A DNA stretch of 64,000 nt. It comes from Capsulimonas corticalis (GTDB lineage Bacteria > Armatimonadota > Armatimonadia > Armatimonadales > Capsulimonadaceae). The stretch covers positions 6,634,001 to 6,698,000 of the forward strand of contig NZ_AP025739.1 in NCBI RefSeq assembly GCF_003574315.2, written 5' to 3'. Shown in pieces: positions 1 through 9,205 of the stretch (within the stretch, counting starts at the first letter, position 1; every line of letters begins with the position of its first letter). The translations under genes and the position numbers were made by a program. The notes under the pieces are model-generated. The model was not told the DNA's origin. It was given only the letters and a program-made list of their open reading frames with translations, and made no database searches.

Positions 1-245
1 CCCGCGCCCTGCTCGCCGCGATCCCCAGCATCGACGGCGTCAAGGCCAATACCCCCAAAGTCGAAGGCGACGTCCCCTCACCCATCGACCTCCCGTCCGG
101 CTGCCGCTTCCGCACCCGCTGCCCGTTCGCCGAAGCGATCTGCGCCGAACAAGAGCCCCCGCTCGCGGCGTTCGACGGCGGGGAGGCAGGCCACGCGTCC
201 GCCTGTCACTTCGCGGCGACGCTGCCGGTGCTGGAAGTAGCGTAG
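1..245 (+). CDS. Oligopeptide/dipeptide ABC transporter ATP-binding protein, C-terminal end (partial)
   Basis: The reading frame enters from the left edge and stops with TAG at 243-245; about 80 residues are present. It contains the Cys-rich tail typical of OppD/OppF/DppD-type ATPases (the oligo_HPY extension): GCRFRTRCPFA, then a second Cys in AICAEQEPPL and a third in ASACHF. This tail follows the nucleotide-binding domain, which lies outside the window. The protein would couple ATP hydrolysis to peptide or oligosaccharide uptake at the cytoplasmic face of the inner membrane. The next gene is convergent with a 10-bp gap, so this is the end of its operon. The substrate cannot be deduced. Confidence 0.85.
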   Translation, partial: RALLAAIPSIDGVKANTPKVEGDVPSPIDLPSGCRFRTRCPFAEAICAEQEPPLAAFDGGEAGHASACHFAATLPVLEVA

Positions 246-255
246 GAATCGCCCC

Positions 256-2538
256 TCACTTCGTTATCGAAGGCGGCGCTTCCCCGGATCCTGCTCCCCA
301 CAACTTATTCGGCTCCGGTCCCATTTTCAGCGACAGCGTTCCGCCCCGCGCGATCTCTTCGTGTGTGACCCACGCGCGGGTCAGGGGCTTGCCGTTCAGC
401 GTGGCCGACTGCACGTAGATATTCGCGGCGGAAGTATTGGGGGCGCTGATCGTAAAGCTCTTGCCTTTGGCGTACTTCGGATCCAGGCGCAGCGTGACTT
501 TTGGGAAGATAGGGCTGCCGAGGATATAGACGCCGCTGGCGGGGCTGACCGGATAGAGGCCGGCGGAGGCGAGGACGTACCAGGCGGACATCTGGCCGAC
601 ATCGTCGTTGCCGTCCAGACCGCCGGGGCCGGTCTTGTAGCCGTTGTCGCAGATGAAACGGGACCATTTTTGCGTCAGCCACGGCGCGCCGGCGTAGGTG
701 AACATAAAGGCGCATTGATGGACCGGCTCATTGGAGTGATTGTAGAAGTTGTTCCAGCGCATGATCTGATCGGGCGGAGTGTGCACGAAGAAATCATTGA
801 GACGGGCGACGAACTTGTCGCGGCCGCCGACAAGGCCGATCAGGCCGGCGATGTCTTGCGGGACAAACCACCCCTGCTGGGTCGGGATGCTTTCGACGCA
901 TCCCGCGTCCGCCGCCATCCAGCCGCCGTCGGGATTACGCCCCCGGAACCAGTGATCGCCGCTGTTGAAGAGATTCCGATAGTTCTGTGCGGTTTTGAGA
1001 AGTTGCGCGGCGGCGTCCGTCTTCCCAAGCGCCGTCGCGAAACGGGCGAGGGCGTAATCCGAGTAGGAATTTTCCAATGTCTCGGATAGAGAGGACCCGT
1101 CGGCGCAGTAGCCGAGCTTGGTCCAGTGGTCGAAGTCGTTGCGGTTCGATTTGTCCGCCGGTCCCAGCCCGACGCCGCGCGCCATGGCGTACGCTTTTTG
1201 GGCGTCGTATCCGCGAATTCCCTTGAGATACGCCTCGCAGATCACGTTGAGGCCGGGATCGCCCACCATCGTTCCCGCGTCGGTCCCCATCAGCTCCCAG
1301 CGCGCCAATCCGCGCGCGCCGCCAAGCTCAGTGATCTGGATCAGGGAATTGACTTCATCGTTGATCAGCGACGGGTTCACAATCGTTTGCAAAGGGAAAT
1401 CGGCCCGGAATACGTCCCAGCCGCTGAAGATGCTGCGATAGACAAAGCCCTTCGCCTTGTGCTCCTGATGGTCGGCGCCGATATAGGAACCGTCCACGTC
1501 CGAAACACTGCGCGGATCGAGCATCGTATGATACAGCGCCGTGTTAAAGATTCGGCGCTGGGTGGGCGCGCCGCCTTCGGCGCCGGCGCGGCTGAGAGCC
1601 GCAGCCCAGAGGCTGCGGGCCTGATCGCGCACGGCGTCGAAGCTCCAGCCGGGGATATCATGGGCAAGGTTGGCGCGCGCGCCGTCGATGCTCACGAATG
1701 AGATTCCCGATTTCACCGTCACCTGCTCGCCGGCCTTGGTTGGGAATTCGACAAAGAAGCCCGTATGGGACCCGGAGCGCTGCTTGAGCGCGCGAGAGAT
1801 ATCGCCGCCGTCCCATGTCCCGAAGGCTTTGATGGGTTTGGCGAACTGCATGGAGAAGTACACCGTGTAGGTGGGACCGGGGCCGCAGCCCCAACCGCCC
1901 CCGCTAGGATCGCAGCGCATCCAGCCCTCCACCGTATGATCGTCCGTCTGGCGCGCCCATTGCGCCGACGAATGCGAATCGCTGCTCGCGCCGATGCGGC
2001 GCGTGAGATCCACTTTGATGCGGCTGTTCGGCGAGGCGGGGAATGTAAAGCGCAGCATTCCCGCGTGCGGAGCCGCCGTCAATTCCGCCTTCACATGGTA
2101 TCGATCGAGCTGCACGCCATAGTAACCGGCCTTGGCGACTTCGGTTTCCTTGCGATAGGGGCTTTTGGCCTCATCGCGTCCAATGACCAAAGAGCCGGTT
2201 TCAGGCATCACTTGCAGATTGCCCAGATCCCCATAACAGCCGACGCCGCTCATATGCAGAAAGCTGAAGCCTTCGATCGTCGTCATCTCGGCCGAATAGC
2301 CGCTGCCGTTATCGCCGCCGGTGATCGTGTCAGGGCTGAGCTGCACCAGTCCAAAAGGCGTCGCCGGACCGGGAAACGTCTTGCCGCAGGCTCCATCGGC
2401 GCTCGTCGTGATCGTACCGATCGTCGGATCGATCTCATCCACGGGCGCCAGCGCATGGACGGATCCGCCGCCCATCAGCATCGCCGCCGCGAGACCGGCG
2501 GCCCATTGTGCTTGTTTATCAAAGAAGCGCATTTCCAT
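256..2538 (-). CDS. GH92 family exo-alpha-mannosidase, secreted
   Basis: A 760-residue protein with a signal peptide of about 29 residues ending near SVHALA. GH92 hallmarks are visible: HMSGVGC at 95-101 and GNDDVGQMSAWYV from 643. In GH92 the Asp pair of the GNDD region supports the Ca-dependent inverting mechanism. The family trims alpha-1,2/1,3/1,4/1,6-mannosyl residues from mannan or N-glycans. The length fits a core GH92 without an extra C-terminal domain, unlike the second GH92 at 17.8-20.6 kb. A weak GGGAAAG site lies 3 nt before the first ATG and 9 nt before a second ATG at 2532, so the real start may be 2532. Linkage specificity cannot be read from sequence. Confidence 0.93.
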   Translation of the reverse strand: MEMRFFDKQAQWAAGLAAAMLMGGGSVHALAPVDEIDPTIGTITTSADGACGKTFPGPATPFGLVQLSPDTITGGDNGSGYSAEMTTIEGFSFLHMSGVGCYGDLGNLQVMPETGSLVIGRDEAKSPYRKETEVAKAGYYGVQLDRYHVKAELTAAPHAGMLRFTFPASPNSRIKVDLTRRIGASSDSHSSAQWARQTDDHTVEGWMRCDPSGGGWGCGPGPTYTVYFSMQFAKPIKAFGTWDGGDISRALKQRSGSHTGFFVEFPTKAGEQVTVKSGISFVSIDGARANLAHDIPGWSFDAVRDQARSLWAAALSRAGAEGGAPTQRRIFNTALYHTMLDPRSVSDVDGSYIGADHQEHKAKGFVYRSIFSGWDVFRADFPLQTIVNPSLINDEVNSLIQITELGGARGLARWELMGTDAGTMVGDPGLNVICEAYLKGIRGYDAQKAYAMARGVGLGPADKSNRNDFDHWTKLGYCADGSSLSETLENSYSDYALARFATALGKTDAAAQLLKTAQNYRNLFNSGDHWFRGRNPDGGWMAADAGCVESIPTQQGWFVPQDIAGLIGLVGGRDKFVARLNDFFVHTPPDQIMRWNNFYNHSNEPVHQCAFMFTYAGAPWLTQKWSRFICDNGYKTGPGGLDGNDDVGQMSAWYVLASAGLYPVSPASGVYILGSPIFPKVTLRLDPKYAKGKSFTISAPNTSAANIYVQSATLNGKPLTRAWVTHEEIARGGTLSLKMGPEPNKLWGAGSGEAPPSITK

Positions 2539-2655
2539 TCACTTTCCCACGAGAGGCTGTCTGTTATCGATCCTCTCATCCTAATGCAAATGCGAAAAAA
2601 AAGATATCGACAATATCGCGCTTCTTGTATCGAATACAGCGACAGACACAAAAAA

Positions 2656-2685
2656 GACCGGCCGCGCGTCAATGCGCGGCCGGTC
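2656..2685 (-). terminator. Intrinsic terminator of the metallo-hydrolase gene
   Basis: A perfect 12-bp inverted repeat (2656-2667 and 2674-2685) with a 6-nt loop. On the minus strand it is followed by a run of T from the A-run at 2650-2655. It lies 27 bp past the stop of the gene at 2712-3491. Confidence 0.9.
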
Positions 2686-2711
2686 CTCAGGGAAACGGAC
2701 GGATCCTGCAA

Positions 2712-3491
2712 CTAAAGAGAGGACAGCTCGATGGTTTGGCCGTCGAACGCTAGCTCCACGCCGTCCGGGAGCTGGGCGTTGGTGGCGCAGTGGTCGTAGT
2801 CGTGCGAGAGGTGGGTGAGGAGCGTTCGCTTGGGTCGCAGTTTGGCGACGACTTCCAGCGCGGCGTCCAGATGGAAGTGCGTCTCATGCGGCTCGCGACG
2901 CACGGCGTCCAGCATCAGGAGGTCGAGGTCCATGAGATGCGGCCACGTCTCTTCGGGGATTGCGCTGACATCGGTGACGTACGCGAATTTCGCGCCGAAT
3001 TTGTACGCCAGGATCGGCAGGCGGCCGTGAAATACGCGGAGCGGAAGGACGCTCAGGCCGCCCAGGGTCAGCCCCTCCGCCGGCGTCAGCGTGTGCAGCT
3101 CCACCTGCGGCTTCCCGCCCCCGACTGGGGTCATCTTGAAGATGTATTCATAGATGCGCTGAATATCGTCCAGCACCGAGGTCTCCGCGTAGATGGGGAT
3201 CGCCTTGGTCTGACGGTAGTTGAACACCCGGATGTCGTCCAGCCCAAAGATATGGTCCGCATGTGAGTGCGTGTAGAGAATTGCGTCCAGGCGTGACATC
3301 GGGTTCGCCAGCAGCGCGATGCGCATCTCGGGCGGCGTATCCACCAGTAGGTTCTCGCCGGAATCGGTGGCGACGACGATGGACGGCCGCAGCCGCTTGT
3401 TCTTCGGATCCGGGGACGTACAGACAGCGCAATCGCAGCCAATCACGGGTACGCCGTGCGACGTGCCGCTGCCGAGGACGGTGACTCTCAT
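2712..3491 (-). CDS. MBL-fold metallo-hydrolase, PhnP-like phosphodiesterase
   Basis: A 259-residue cytoplasmic protein. The N-terminus GSGTSHGVPVIGC followed by CxxC (Cys19, 21, 24) is characteristic of the PhnP branch of the metallo-beta-lactamase fold. The metal site THSHADH has His75, His77, Asp79 and His80. PhnP cleaves 5-phosphoribosyl 1,2-cyclic phosphate in phosphonate use, but no phn genes are nearby, so a general cyclic-phosphate diesterase is the safer call. It is a monocistronic unit with its own terminator. The divergent neighbour is the GH20 gene. Confidence 0.88.
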   Translation of the reverse strand: MRVTVLGSGTSHGVPVIGCDCAVCTSPDPKNKRLRPSIVVATDSGENLLVDTPPEMRIALLANPMSRLDAILYTHSHADHIFGLDDIRVFNYRQTKAIPIYAETSVLDDIQRIYEYIFKMTPVGGGKPQVELHTLTPAEGLTLGGLSVLPLRVFHGRLPILAYKFGAKFAYVTDVSAIPEETWPHLMDLDLLMLDAVRREPHETHFHLDAALEVVAKLRPKRTLLTHLSHDYDHCATNAQLPDGVELAFDGQTIELSSL

Positions 3492-3533
3492 AAGATTATT
3501 GTACCCGATGGTCGAGGCCGGAGATTTATGGCG

Positions 3534-3575
3534 TATAATCCTTAGCGATCATCCATAAAATCGTAAACGATTACG
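3534..3575 (+). promoter_or_regulatory. Promoter -10 and LacI-type operator of the GH20 gene
   Basis: A perfect TATAAT sits at 3534-3539 with no good -35 at the usual distance. CGTAAACGATTACG at 3562-3575 has half-sites CGTAA and TTACG around a central CG, the geometry of LacI/GalR-family operators. The identical 14-mer is found at 48744-48757 before the GH18 gene. It lies 22 nt after the -10, where a bound repressor would block elongation or initiation. Confidence 0.7.
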
Positions 3576-3590
3576 CAGTAAAGGCTCCCC

Positions 3591-5552
3591 ATGTTCAACC
3601 CTGCTCGACCTTCTCTGATCGCCGCCCTGATCCTCGCCGCCATCGCCACGCCCGTTTGCGCGCAAACGGCGCAGCTGCTACCCGTTCCCTCGGAGACGGT
3701 CTGGAAATCCGGCAGGCTGGCGCTGAGCAGCCAGTTCCATATCTCGCTGCGCGGAGCGCGAGACGCGCGGGTAAGCGCGGCGGCGCGGCGTCTGCTCCTC
3801 ACGTCGGCGCATGAGACAGGTCTGCCGATCTCGCCGGTCGTTTTGGATGCAAAGAGCAATGCGGCTCTGATTATCCAATGCGACAAAATCGGCCCGGCGA
3901 CGCAAACCGCGCAGGATGACGAGTCCTACACGCTGGACGTGACGAAGCGCGGCGCGGCGCTCAGCGCCCCCGGCCCGCTCGGCGTGATGCACGGGCTGGA
4001 AACGTTCCGGCAGCTCATTGCGCGCGACGGCTCACGCTTTTATCTGCCCGCCGTGCATATCTACGACGCGCCCCGTTTTCCGTGGCGCGGATTGATGATC
4101 GATGTGTCGCGGCACTGGATGCCGGTGAGCGCAATCGAGCGCAATCTGGATCAGATGGCGCAGTTCAAGCTGAACGTCTTCCACTGACACCTTTCCGACG
4201 ATCAGGGATTTCGCATGGAGAGCAAAGTCTTCCCGAAGCTTCAGAAGATGGGCGGCGAAGGGCAGTTCTACACGCAGAACGAGGTGAAGGCGATCGTGTC
4301 GTACGCCCGCGACCGGGGAATCCGAGTCGTGCCCGAATTCGATATTCCCGGGCACACCACGGCGCTGCTCGCCGGATATCCGGAACTGGCGAGCGCGCCC
4401 GGTCCTTACGCCGTCAAGCATACGTGGGGAGTTCACGACGCCACTCTCGATCCGACAAACGAGAAGGTCTATGCGTTCCTCGACACGTTCTTCGGCGAAG
4501 TGTCCAAGCTCTTTCCGGACCATTACGTGCATATCGGCGGGGATGAAGTGAACGGCAAGCAGTGGAGCGCAAGCCCCAGGATCCAGGCGTTCATGACGGC
4601 GCGCCGCTTCGCGAATAACGACGCGCTGCAAGCGTACTTCAACCGGCGCGTGATCGAGATTCTGCGCCGTCACGGCAAGGCCATGATCGGGTGGGACGAG
4701 ATCATCGCGCCCGGCATGCCGGCGACCACCGTGGCCCAGTCGTGGCGCGGCAAGGATTCTCTGGCAACGTCGGTCGGCGCGGGATACTTTGCGATCCTCT
4801 CCAAAGGTTACTATCTGGACAACGCCCTTTCGGCGGCGGAGATGTACGCGAACGATCCGACCGCCGGCCCGATCGCCTCGCTGCCGAGCGCGGACCAAGC
4901 CCGGGTGCTCGGCGGCGAAGCGTGCATGTGGACGGAGCATGTGACGCCCAAAACGCTCAATCGGCGCGTCTGGCCGCGCGCCGCCGCCGTCGCCGAACGT
5001 CTCTGGTCTCCCGCAAGCGTCACCGACGCCGGCGATCTCGCCCGTCGTCTGAGCCGATGGTCGCCCATTCGGACCGCGCCGCAAACTCCCTTTCACGGAA
5101 CGCCGTCCGCCATTCCCGGCGTGATCGAATCGGAGGACTACGACAACGGCGGCGAAGGCGTCTCCTATCACGACACGGATGGCGTCGATACCGGCCAGGG
5201 CTACCGGGAAGACGAAGCGGTCGATGTGGAGCCGTTCGGCGACGGGCGCCGCTTCGATGTCGGCTATACTCGCCCGGGCCAGTGGCTAAAATATACCGTC
5301 ACAGTGGCGGCGGCGGGCGCTTACGACCTCAATGTGCGCGTCTCATCTGGGGAAGCAGGCGGCGTGTTTCACGTGGAGGATGGGAGCGGAGCCAACCTCA
5401 CGGGACCGATGACCGCGCCCGCCACGGGCGGCTGGGACACGTGGACGCTGGTCCACGCCTCCGTCCATCTGCAGGCTGGCCGCAGCGTGCTCAAATTCGT
5501 CGAGGATACCGGAGGATATAATCTGGACTCGATGACGTTCACACATCCGTAA
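3591..5552 (+). pseudogene. GH20 beta-N-acetylhexosaminidase with CBM6-like domain, interrupted by in-frame TGA
   Basis: Reading straight through gives 653 residues in a single frame, broken only by TGA at 4185-4187 (codon 199). The break falls inside the GH20 motif that normally reads HWHLSDDQGFR: the sequence gives H-stop-HLSDDQGFR, so TGA stands in for TGG (Trp). Upstream are a signal peptide (to about residue 24, ending VCAQT) and the GH20 N-terminal domain. Downstream are the TIM barrel with catalytic pair Asp318-Glu319 in HIGGDEVNGKQ, and a CBM6-like module at about 510-653. An AAAGG site lies 6 nt before the ATG. The enzyme would release terminal GlcNAc from chitin oligomers. Everything else is well conserved, so this is either a very recent nonsense mutation, a base-calling error or read-through; two separate ORFs (3591-4187 and 4215-5552) are the literal reading. 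Confidence 0.88.
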
Positions 5553-5577
5553 GCCACGTTTGCGAGACGAGAAATTC

Positions 5578-5606
5578 TTGACAATCGCCCCATTCACTGT
5601 TAAAAT
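5578..5606 (+). promoter_or_regulatory. Sigma-70-type promoter for the gene at 5706
   Basis: TTGACA at 5578-5583, a 17-nt spacer and TAAAAT at 5601-5606. It lies just past the GH20 stop and about 95 nt before the next start codon. Confidence 0.75.
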
Positions 5607-5705
5607 TTTCCGGTAACGGGATCCCGTCTCCGTACTTCCCGGACGTTTCCGCGTCCCTTTCGATCCCACGGCGTCCTGCCATCAAGACAAGAAAGGAACG
5701 TGACG

Positions 5706-6245
5706 ATGTCCGAAGATTTCAACGGGCTGGATTTATTGACGAACGATCATATCGTGCTGCCGGAAAACGAGCAGACCGACGAAGCGGCGCGCGCCATGGT
5801 CCACGGACGCGCCGACTTCGCAATCGTGCGCGGCCGCACCGGACACGCGGTCGCCATTGTCTCGCGCGCGCACCTCGCGCAGTATCCGGCGCGACATCTG
5901 TCCGAAATGCTCCGGCAAAACCATTTCGGCCCCATGCCGGTCGCGGACATCTCTTCTCCGGTCTGGAAGGACCGCCGGGCGCTCGCGCTGATGCTGGGGC
6001 AAAATCCCTCCGCGCCGGGAATCGTGGCCATGGACGGCGACACGCCGCTTGGAATCGCTCCCGCGAAAAACATTCACGGCCACCGAGAAGATTTTCTGAC
6101 GCCAAGCCTGGACAGCCTGGGCGGTCAGCCCGATCCCATCATCCGCGTCTTCACCTGTCCCAATAATGATTACTCGGTCGTCGTGGCGACCTACGATCCC
6201 TCTTCTCCCCCAACCTGCCCAAACGACGGGAAAGTCCTCGTCTAA
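5706..6245 (+). CDS. Hypothetical protein with a CBS-like N-terminal region
   Basis: A 179-residue soluble protein. The N-terminal half (IVLPENEQTDEAARAMVH, then FAIVRG and AIVSRAHL) resembles a single degenerate CBS motif, a fold that usually senses adenine nucleotides in pairs. The C-terminus has two CPN motifs (FTCPNNDY and PTCPNDGK) spaced like a small zinc knuckle. ATG 5706 is preferred over GTG 5700 because AAAGGAA lies 7 nt upstream. It is followed 18 bp later by the membrane-protein pair and may be co-transcribed from the promoter at 5578. The function is unknown. Confidence 0.7.
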   Translation: MSEDFNGLDLLTNDHIVLPENEQTDEAARAMVHGRADFAIVRGRTGHAVAIVSRAHLAQYPARHLSEMLRQNHFGPMPVADISSPVWKDRRALALMLGQNPSAPGIVAMDGDTPLGIAPAKNIHGHREDFLTPSLDSLGGQPDPIIRVFTCPNNDYSVVVATYDPSSPPTCPNDGKVLV

Positions 6246-6263
6246 GAAACGGAGCCGGAGATT

Positions 6264-7256
6264 ATGTTCACCACGATCCTTCAGACGGTCGGAGGATATT
6301 TCGACCGGCGCTGGATGCTCGCGGCGTTTCTGCCCAGCGTGGTCTTGTTCGGCGCCTGCTTGTTTCTCTATGGAGCGACACACGATTTTCGCCGCGCCAT
6401 CGACATTTGGAACAAATTCTCCCCGATCCTTCAGGGCGCGCTCATCGTCGCCGGGGTGATCTGGACGGCGTTTGTCGCCGTTCTGTTTAGCTTGACGAAA
6501 GGCGGCATGCTGCGTTTGTTCGAAGGCTACACAGAGCAGACGCCGCTTTTGAGCGCGTTTCACCAATGGCGCCGCCGCTATTACCAGCGCTTGTTTCGGT
6601 ATCTCGCGCACGAACAAACGCGGCTGGAGGCGGAAATCGCCCACCTCCGCCTGGGACCGCTTAAGGATCGCCCGGACGCCAAGGACAAGGAGAAGGTATA
6701 CAAGGAAGAACTGGGAAGGATCCTGGAGGAAAAGATCCTGCGATTTCCTCCCGATGAGTCCCAGGTGATGCCGACCCGTCTTGGGAATATCCTGCGCGCC
6801 GCCGAGGCGTATCCGCGCGTGCATTACAATATGAACGCGGTGGTGCTCTGGTCGCGGCTGGCCTCGGTGCTTCCGGATCCGGCGGCGGCGGGGCTGGAGG
6901 ACGCGCGCATGTTTCTGGATTTCATGCTGGTGCTGTGCGTCTCGTCGTTCCTGTTCGCGGCGACCTCGGCCGTCTATCTGGCCGCGGCGCACGCCGCGTC
7001 CATCCTGACCTGGTTTGTCCTGATCAGCCTCGGCGTGTCGTGGCTCTGCTACCATGGAATGCTGAACGCCGCCATTGTCTATGGCGAAGCCGTCAAAACC
7101 GCGTTCGACCTGCACCGCTGGGCGCTGCTGGAGGCCGTCCATTTGGCGGCGCCGGCGAACAACGCGGAGGAGCGGGTTCTGTGGGACGACTACGGGGGAT
7201 TTGTTTATGGCGGCTTTCCCTTGAAAGCGGCGTATGAGGCGAAGAAACCGGAATGA
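6264..7256 (+). CDS. Hypothetical integral membrane protein
   Basis: A 330-residue protein with about four transmembrane segments: near 18-38 and 55-77, then two more near 220-268. Between them is a charged cytoplasmic-looking stretch of about 130 residues rich in Arg, Lys and Glu. I recognise no catalytic motif. Its stop overlaps the next start (ATGA at 7253-7256), so it is translationally coupled to the following membrane protein. The two likely act together. Confidence 0.7.
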   Translation: MFTTILQTVGGYFDRRWMLAAFLPSVVLFGACLFLYGATHDFRRAIDIWNKFSPILQGALIVAGVIWTAFVAVLFSLTKGGMLRLFEGYTEQTPLLSAFHQWRRRYYQRLFRYLAHEQTRLEAEIAHLRLGPLKDRPDAKDKEKVYKEELGRILEEKILRFPPDESQVMPTRLGNILRAAEAYPRVHYNMNAVVLWSRLASVLPDPAAAGLEDARMFLDFMLVLCVSSFLFAATSAVYLAAAHAASILTWFVLISLGVSWLCYHGMLNAAIVYGEAVKTAFDLHRWALLEAVHLAAPANNAEERVLWDDYGGFVYGGFPLKAAYEAKKPE

Positions 7257-7882
7257 AACGACCGGATTTGCCTGAGACGCCTTCGATGGTTTCCAGCGCC
7301 CATGCGAGCGCTCCCGCCGAGCGCCGGTGGACTGTGGCGATGACGGCGTTCTTCGTGCTCTGGCTCGGCTTTCGCATCGCGGCCATGGCGCGCGAGTCCG
7401 CCGCTTCCAAGCCGCCCGTCGCCCCTCCAGCGCCGCCCGCGCTAAAACTTCCAATCCCGGAGGCCAAAGCACAGCGGCCCCGTTCGTATTTGGGCGCATT
7501 TTGCCTGATCGCATTGCTCGTCGCCGGAGCGGTGGCGTTATATGGGTCTACTCGACCTGGAAAGCCGAATGCCGTGACGGCGCCTGCGCGTGTCGTTGTC
7601 GGGCTGGCGGCCACGCCGACAATGACGATGGGCGATACGCTCCAAGCCGGCGATCGGGTGACGCTGATCGTCGAAAAGCCCGAACCGGCGGAGCCGGCCG
7701 GCCATACCGCCACGACCATTCCCAATATCCAGATCGTCCGTGTCTCTGCGCTCAAGATCAAGCCCGATACCATCACGCCCACAACCCCAGCGTCGGTGCT
7801 GTCTCTCAATGTCACGCCGGCGGAGGCGCAATTGCTCTCAAGCAAGGAAGCGACCGTGTCCGTGGCGCGCCAAACCCCATAG
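7253..7882 (+). CDS. Hypothetical membrane protein with an RcpC/SAF-like C-terminal domain
   Basis: A 209-residue protein overlapping the previous gene by 4 bp. There are hydrophobic segments at about 26-44 and 82-99, separated by a Pro/Ala-rich linker. The periplasmic C-terminus (LQAGDRVTLIV, then IQIVRVSALKI, then LNVTPAEAQLL) resembles the repeat pattern of RcpC/CpaB-type Flp pilus assembly domains. The similarity is weak and the role unknown. The gene ends 7 bp from the convergent regulator. Confidence 0.65.
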   Translation: MKRPDLPETPSMVSSAHASAPAERRWTVAMTAFFVLWLGFRIAAMARESAASKPPVAPPAPPALKLPIPEAKAQRPRSYLGAFCLIALLVAGAVALYGSTRPGKPNAVTAPARVVVGLAATPTMTMGDTLQAGDRVTLIVEKPEPAEPAGHTATTIPNIQIVRVSALKIKPDTITPTTPASVLSLNVTPAEAQLLSSKEATVSVARQTP

Positions 7883-7888
7883 CAGGGA

Positions 7889-9076
7889 TTACGGAATGAG
7901 GCTGCGGCAGGAAGTCCGCATCACCAAGGGGGCGGGCAGAATGACCTGCTGGTAGCTTCGGGGCGCATCGGGACCGGCTTCGAGACGGCGGAGCATGAGT
8001 TTGGCGGCGGCGCGGCCGATCATTTCAAACGGCTGCTCGACGCTGGTCAGGAAGCCGCGCGGGGTGTAACGGTCGATGTTGCCATGGCCGACGACGCTCA
8101 GGTCTTCGGTCACGCGAACTCCGTTCGCTTCGGCGACCTGTATGAACTCATGCGCGATGAAGTCGTTGCTCGTGAAGAGCGCCGTGGGCGGGTCCGGCTG
8201 CGAATAGAGATGTTCAAAGGCTCGCTCCATCCGGCGCTCGTCCCAGTCCAGATGCACGATCAGCTCCTCCGCCACCGGCAGGCCGCGCGCTTGGTGCGCC
8301 GCCCGGTACCCCTGCGCGCGTTCGAGGATCGTCGAGTAGTTGCCGGGATCCATCAGATGGGCGATGCGGGTATGCCCCATATCGATCAAATAGTCCACCG
8401 CCATACGCGAGCTTTCGACGTCGTCGATCCCCACAAAGTCACAGTGCATCCCCTGCGGGTAACGGTCGATAAAAACGATCGGCGTGTGGGGGTACTCGCG
8501 CACGATCTCCTGAATGGCGTCGTCGCCGCAGTACGTCCACCAGATCAGGCCGACCACACCGCTCTCCAGCGCCGACTGAACCGCCTGCGCCTCGCGGCGC
8601 AGCACTTCCGGCCGATCCTTATGAAACGTGTCCAGAAAAGTCAAACGGTGCGGGCTTTCCGTATCCGCGAGCACTTTATGGATTCCTGAGACAATGGATA
8701 GACCGCCGGGAAACACGGGATTGGACGGCAGCAGAGCCGCGATCGTCTGGACCGCCCGGGACGGCTCGGCGACGGGCGCTTCTATCCCGCGCTCCACGGA
8801 AATCCCCTTGGTCGGAAACGCCACGAATGGCGTTCGGTAATGAGACTTCTCCAATAACCCCTGTTCGATCAGCCGGGCGTACGCCATGCGAGCAAAGCGT
8901 CGGCTGACGCCGAACTCTTCCGCCAGGGCTCGCTCGGCCGGCATCCGCCCGCCAGGAACGTAAATTCCGGTCTTGATTCTTTCCTCGATAATCGCCGCCA
9001 CGGCGGACTCGGCCAATTCAGCTGTTGCTCTCATAAGTGGTCCAATAAGTGATTGATATGACGATTCGCGCGGCAT
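7889..9076 (-). CDS. GntR-type winged-helix regulator with LacI-type sugar-sensing domain
   Basis: A 395-residue protein. The N-terminal winged helix (about 20-90, with PGGRMPAERALAEEFGVSRR) is GntR-like. Residues of about 110-395 form a periplasmic-binding-protein-like sensor of the LacI/GalR type, the architecture of AraR. It probably represses until a sugar binds. It is divergent from the pseudopilin at 9298, and the GGTCCA hexamers between them are candidate binding sites. No clear ribosome site supports 9076; an internal ATG at 9034 (MRATAELAES) is possible and would keep the whole DNA-binding domain. Confidence 0.85.
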   Translation of the reverse strand: MPRESSYQSLIGPLMRATAELAESAVAAIIEERIKTGIYVPGGRMPAERALAEEFGVSRRFARMAYARLIEQGLLEKSHYRTPFVAFPTKGISVERGIEAPVAEPSRAVQTIAALLPSNPVFPGGLSIVSGIHKVLADTESPHRLTFLDTFHKDRPEVLRREAQAVQSALESGVVGLIWWTYCGDDAIQEIVREYPHTPIVFIDRYPQGMHCDFVGIDDVESSRMAVDYLIDMGHTRIAHLMDPGNYSTILERAQGYRAAHQARGLPVAEELIVHLDWDERRMERAFEHLYSQPDPPTALFTSNDFIAHEFIQVAEANGVRVTEDLSVVGHGNIDRYTPRGFLTSVEQPFEMIGRAAAKLMLRRLEAGPDAPRSYQQVILPAPLVMRTSCRSLIP

Positions 9077-9205
9077 GGATACGGACGCCGTACCACTTCC
9101 AGGAATATACTAACTCAAATGGTCCAAATTGTCAATACCAAGTTATTCTTTCCAGGATCGAGCCGACAGTCTAGAAAATCGCAAAAAATCCCTTAGGAAA
9201 AGTTC

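Noticed and set aside
4185-4187. Selenocysteine insertion or a changed genetic code at the GH20 TGA
   Set aside because: The replaced residue is Trp, not Cys; I see no SECIS-like hairpin directly downstream, and TGA is a normal stop in neighbouring genes. Ordinary mutation or base error is simpler.
4032-5171. Minus-strand frame (379 codons) inside the GH20 gene
   Set aside because: The plus strand encodes the GH20 barrel and CBM6-like domain; the antisense product is a low-complexity Arg/Gly/Val sequence.
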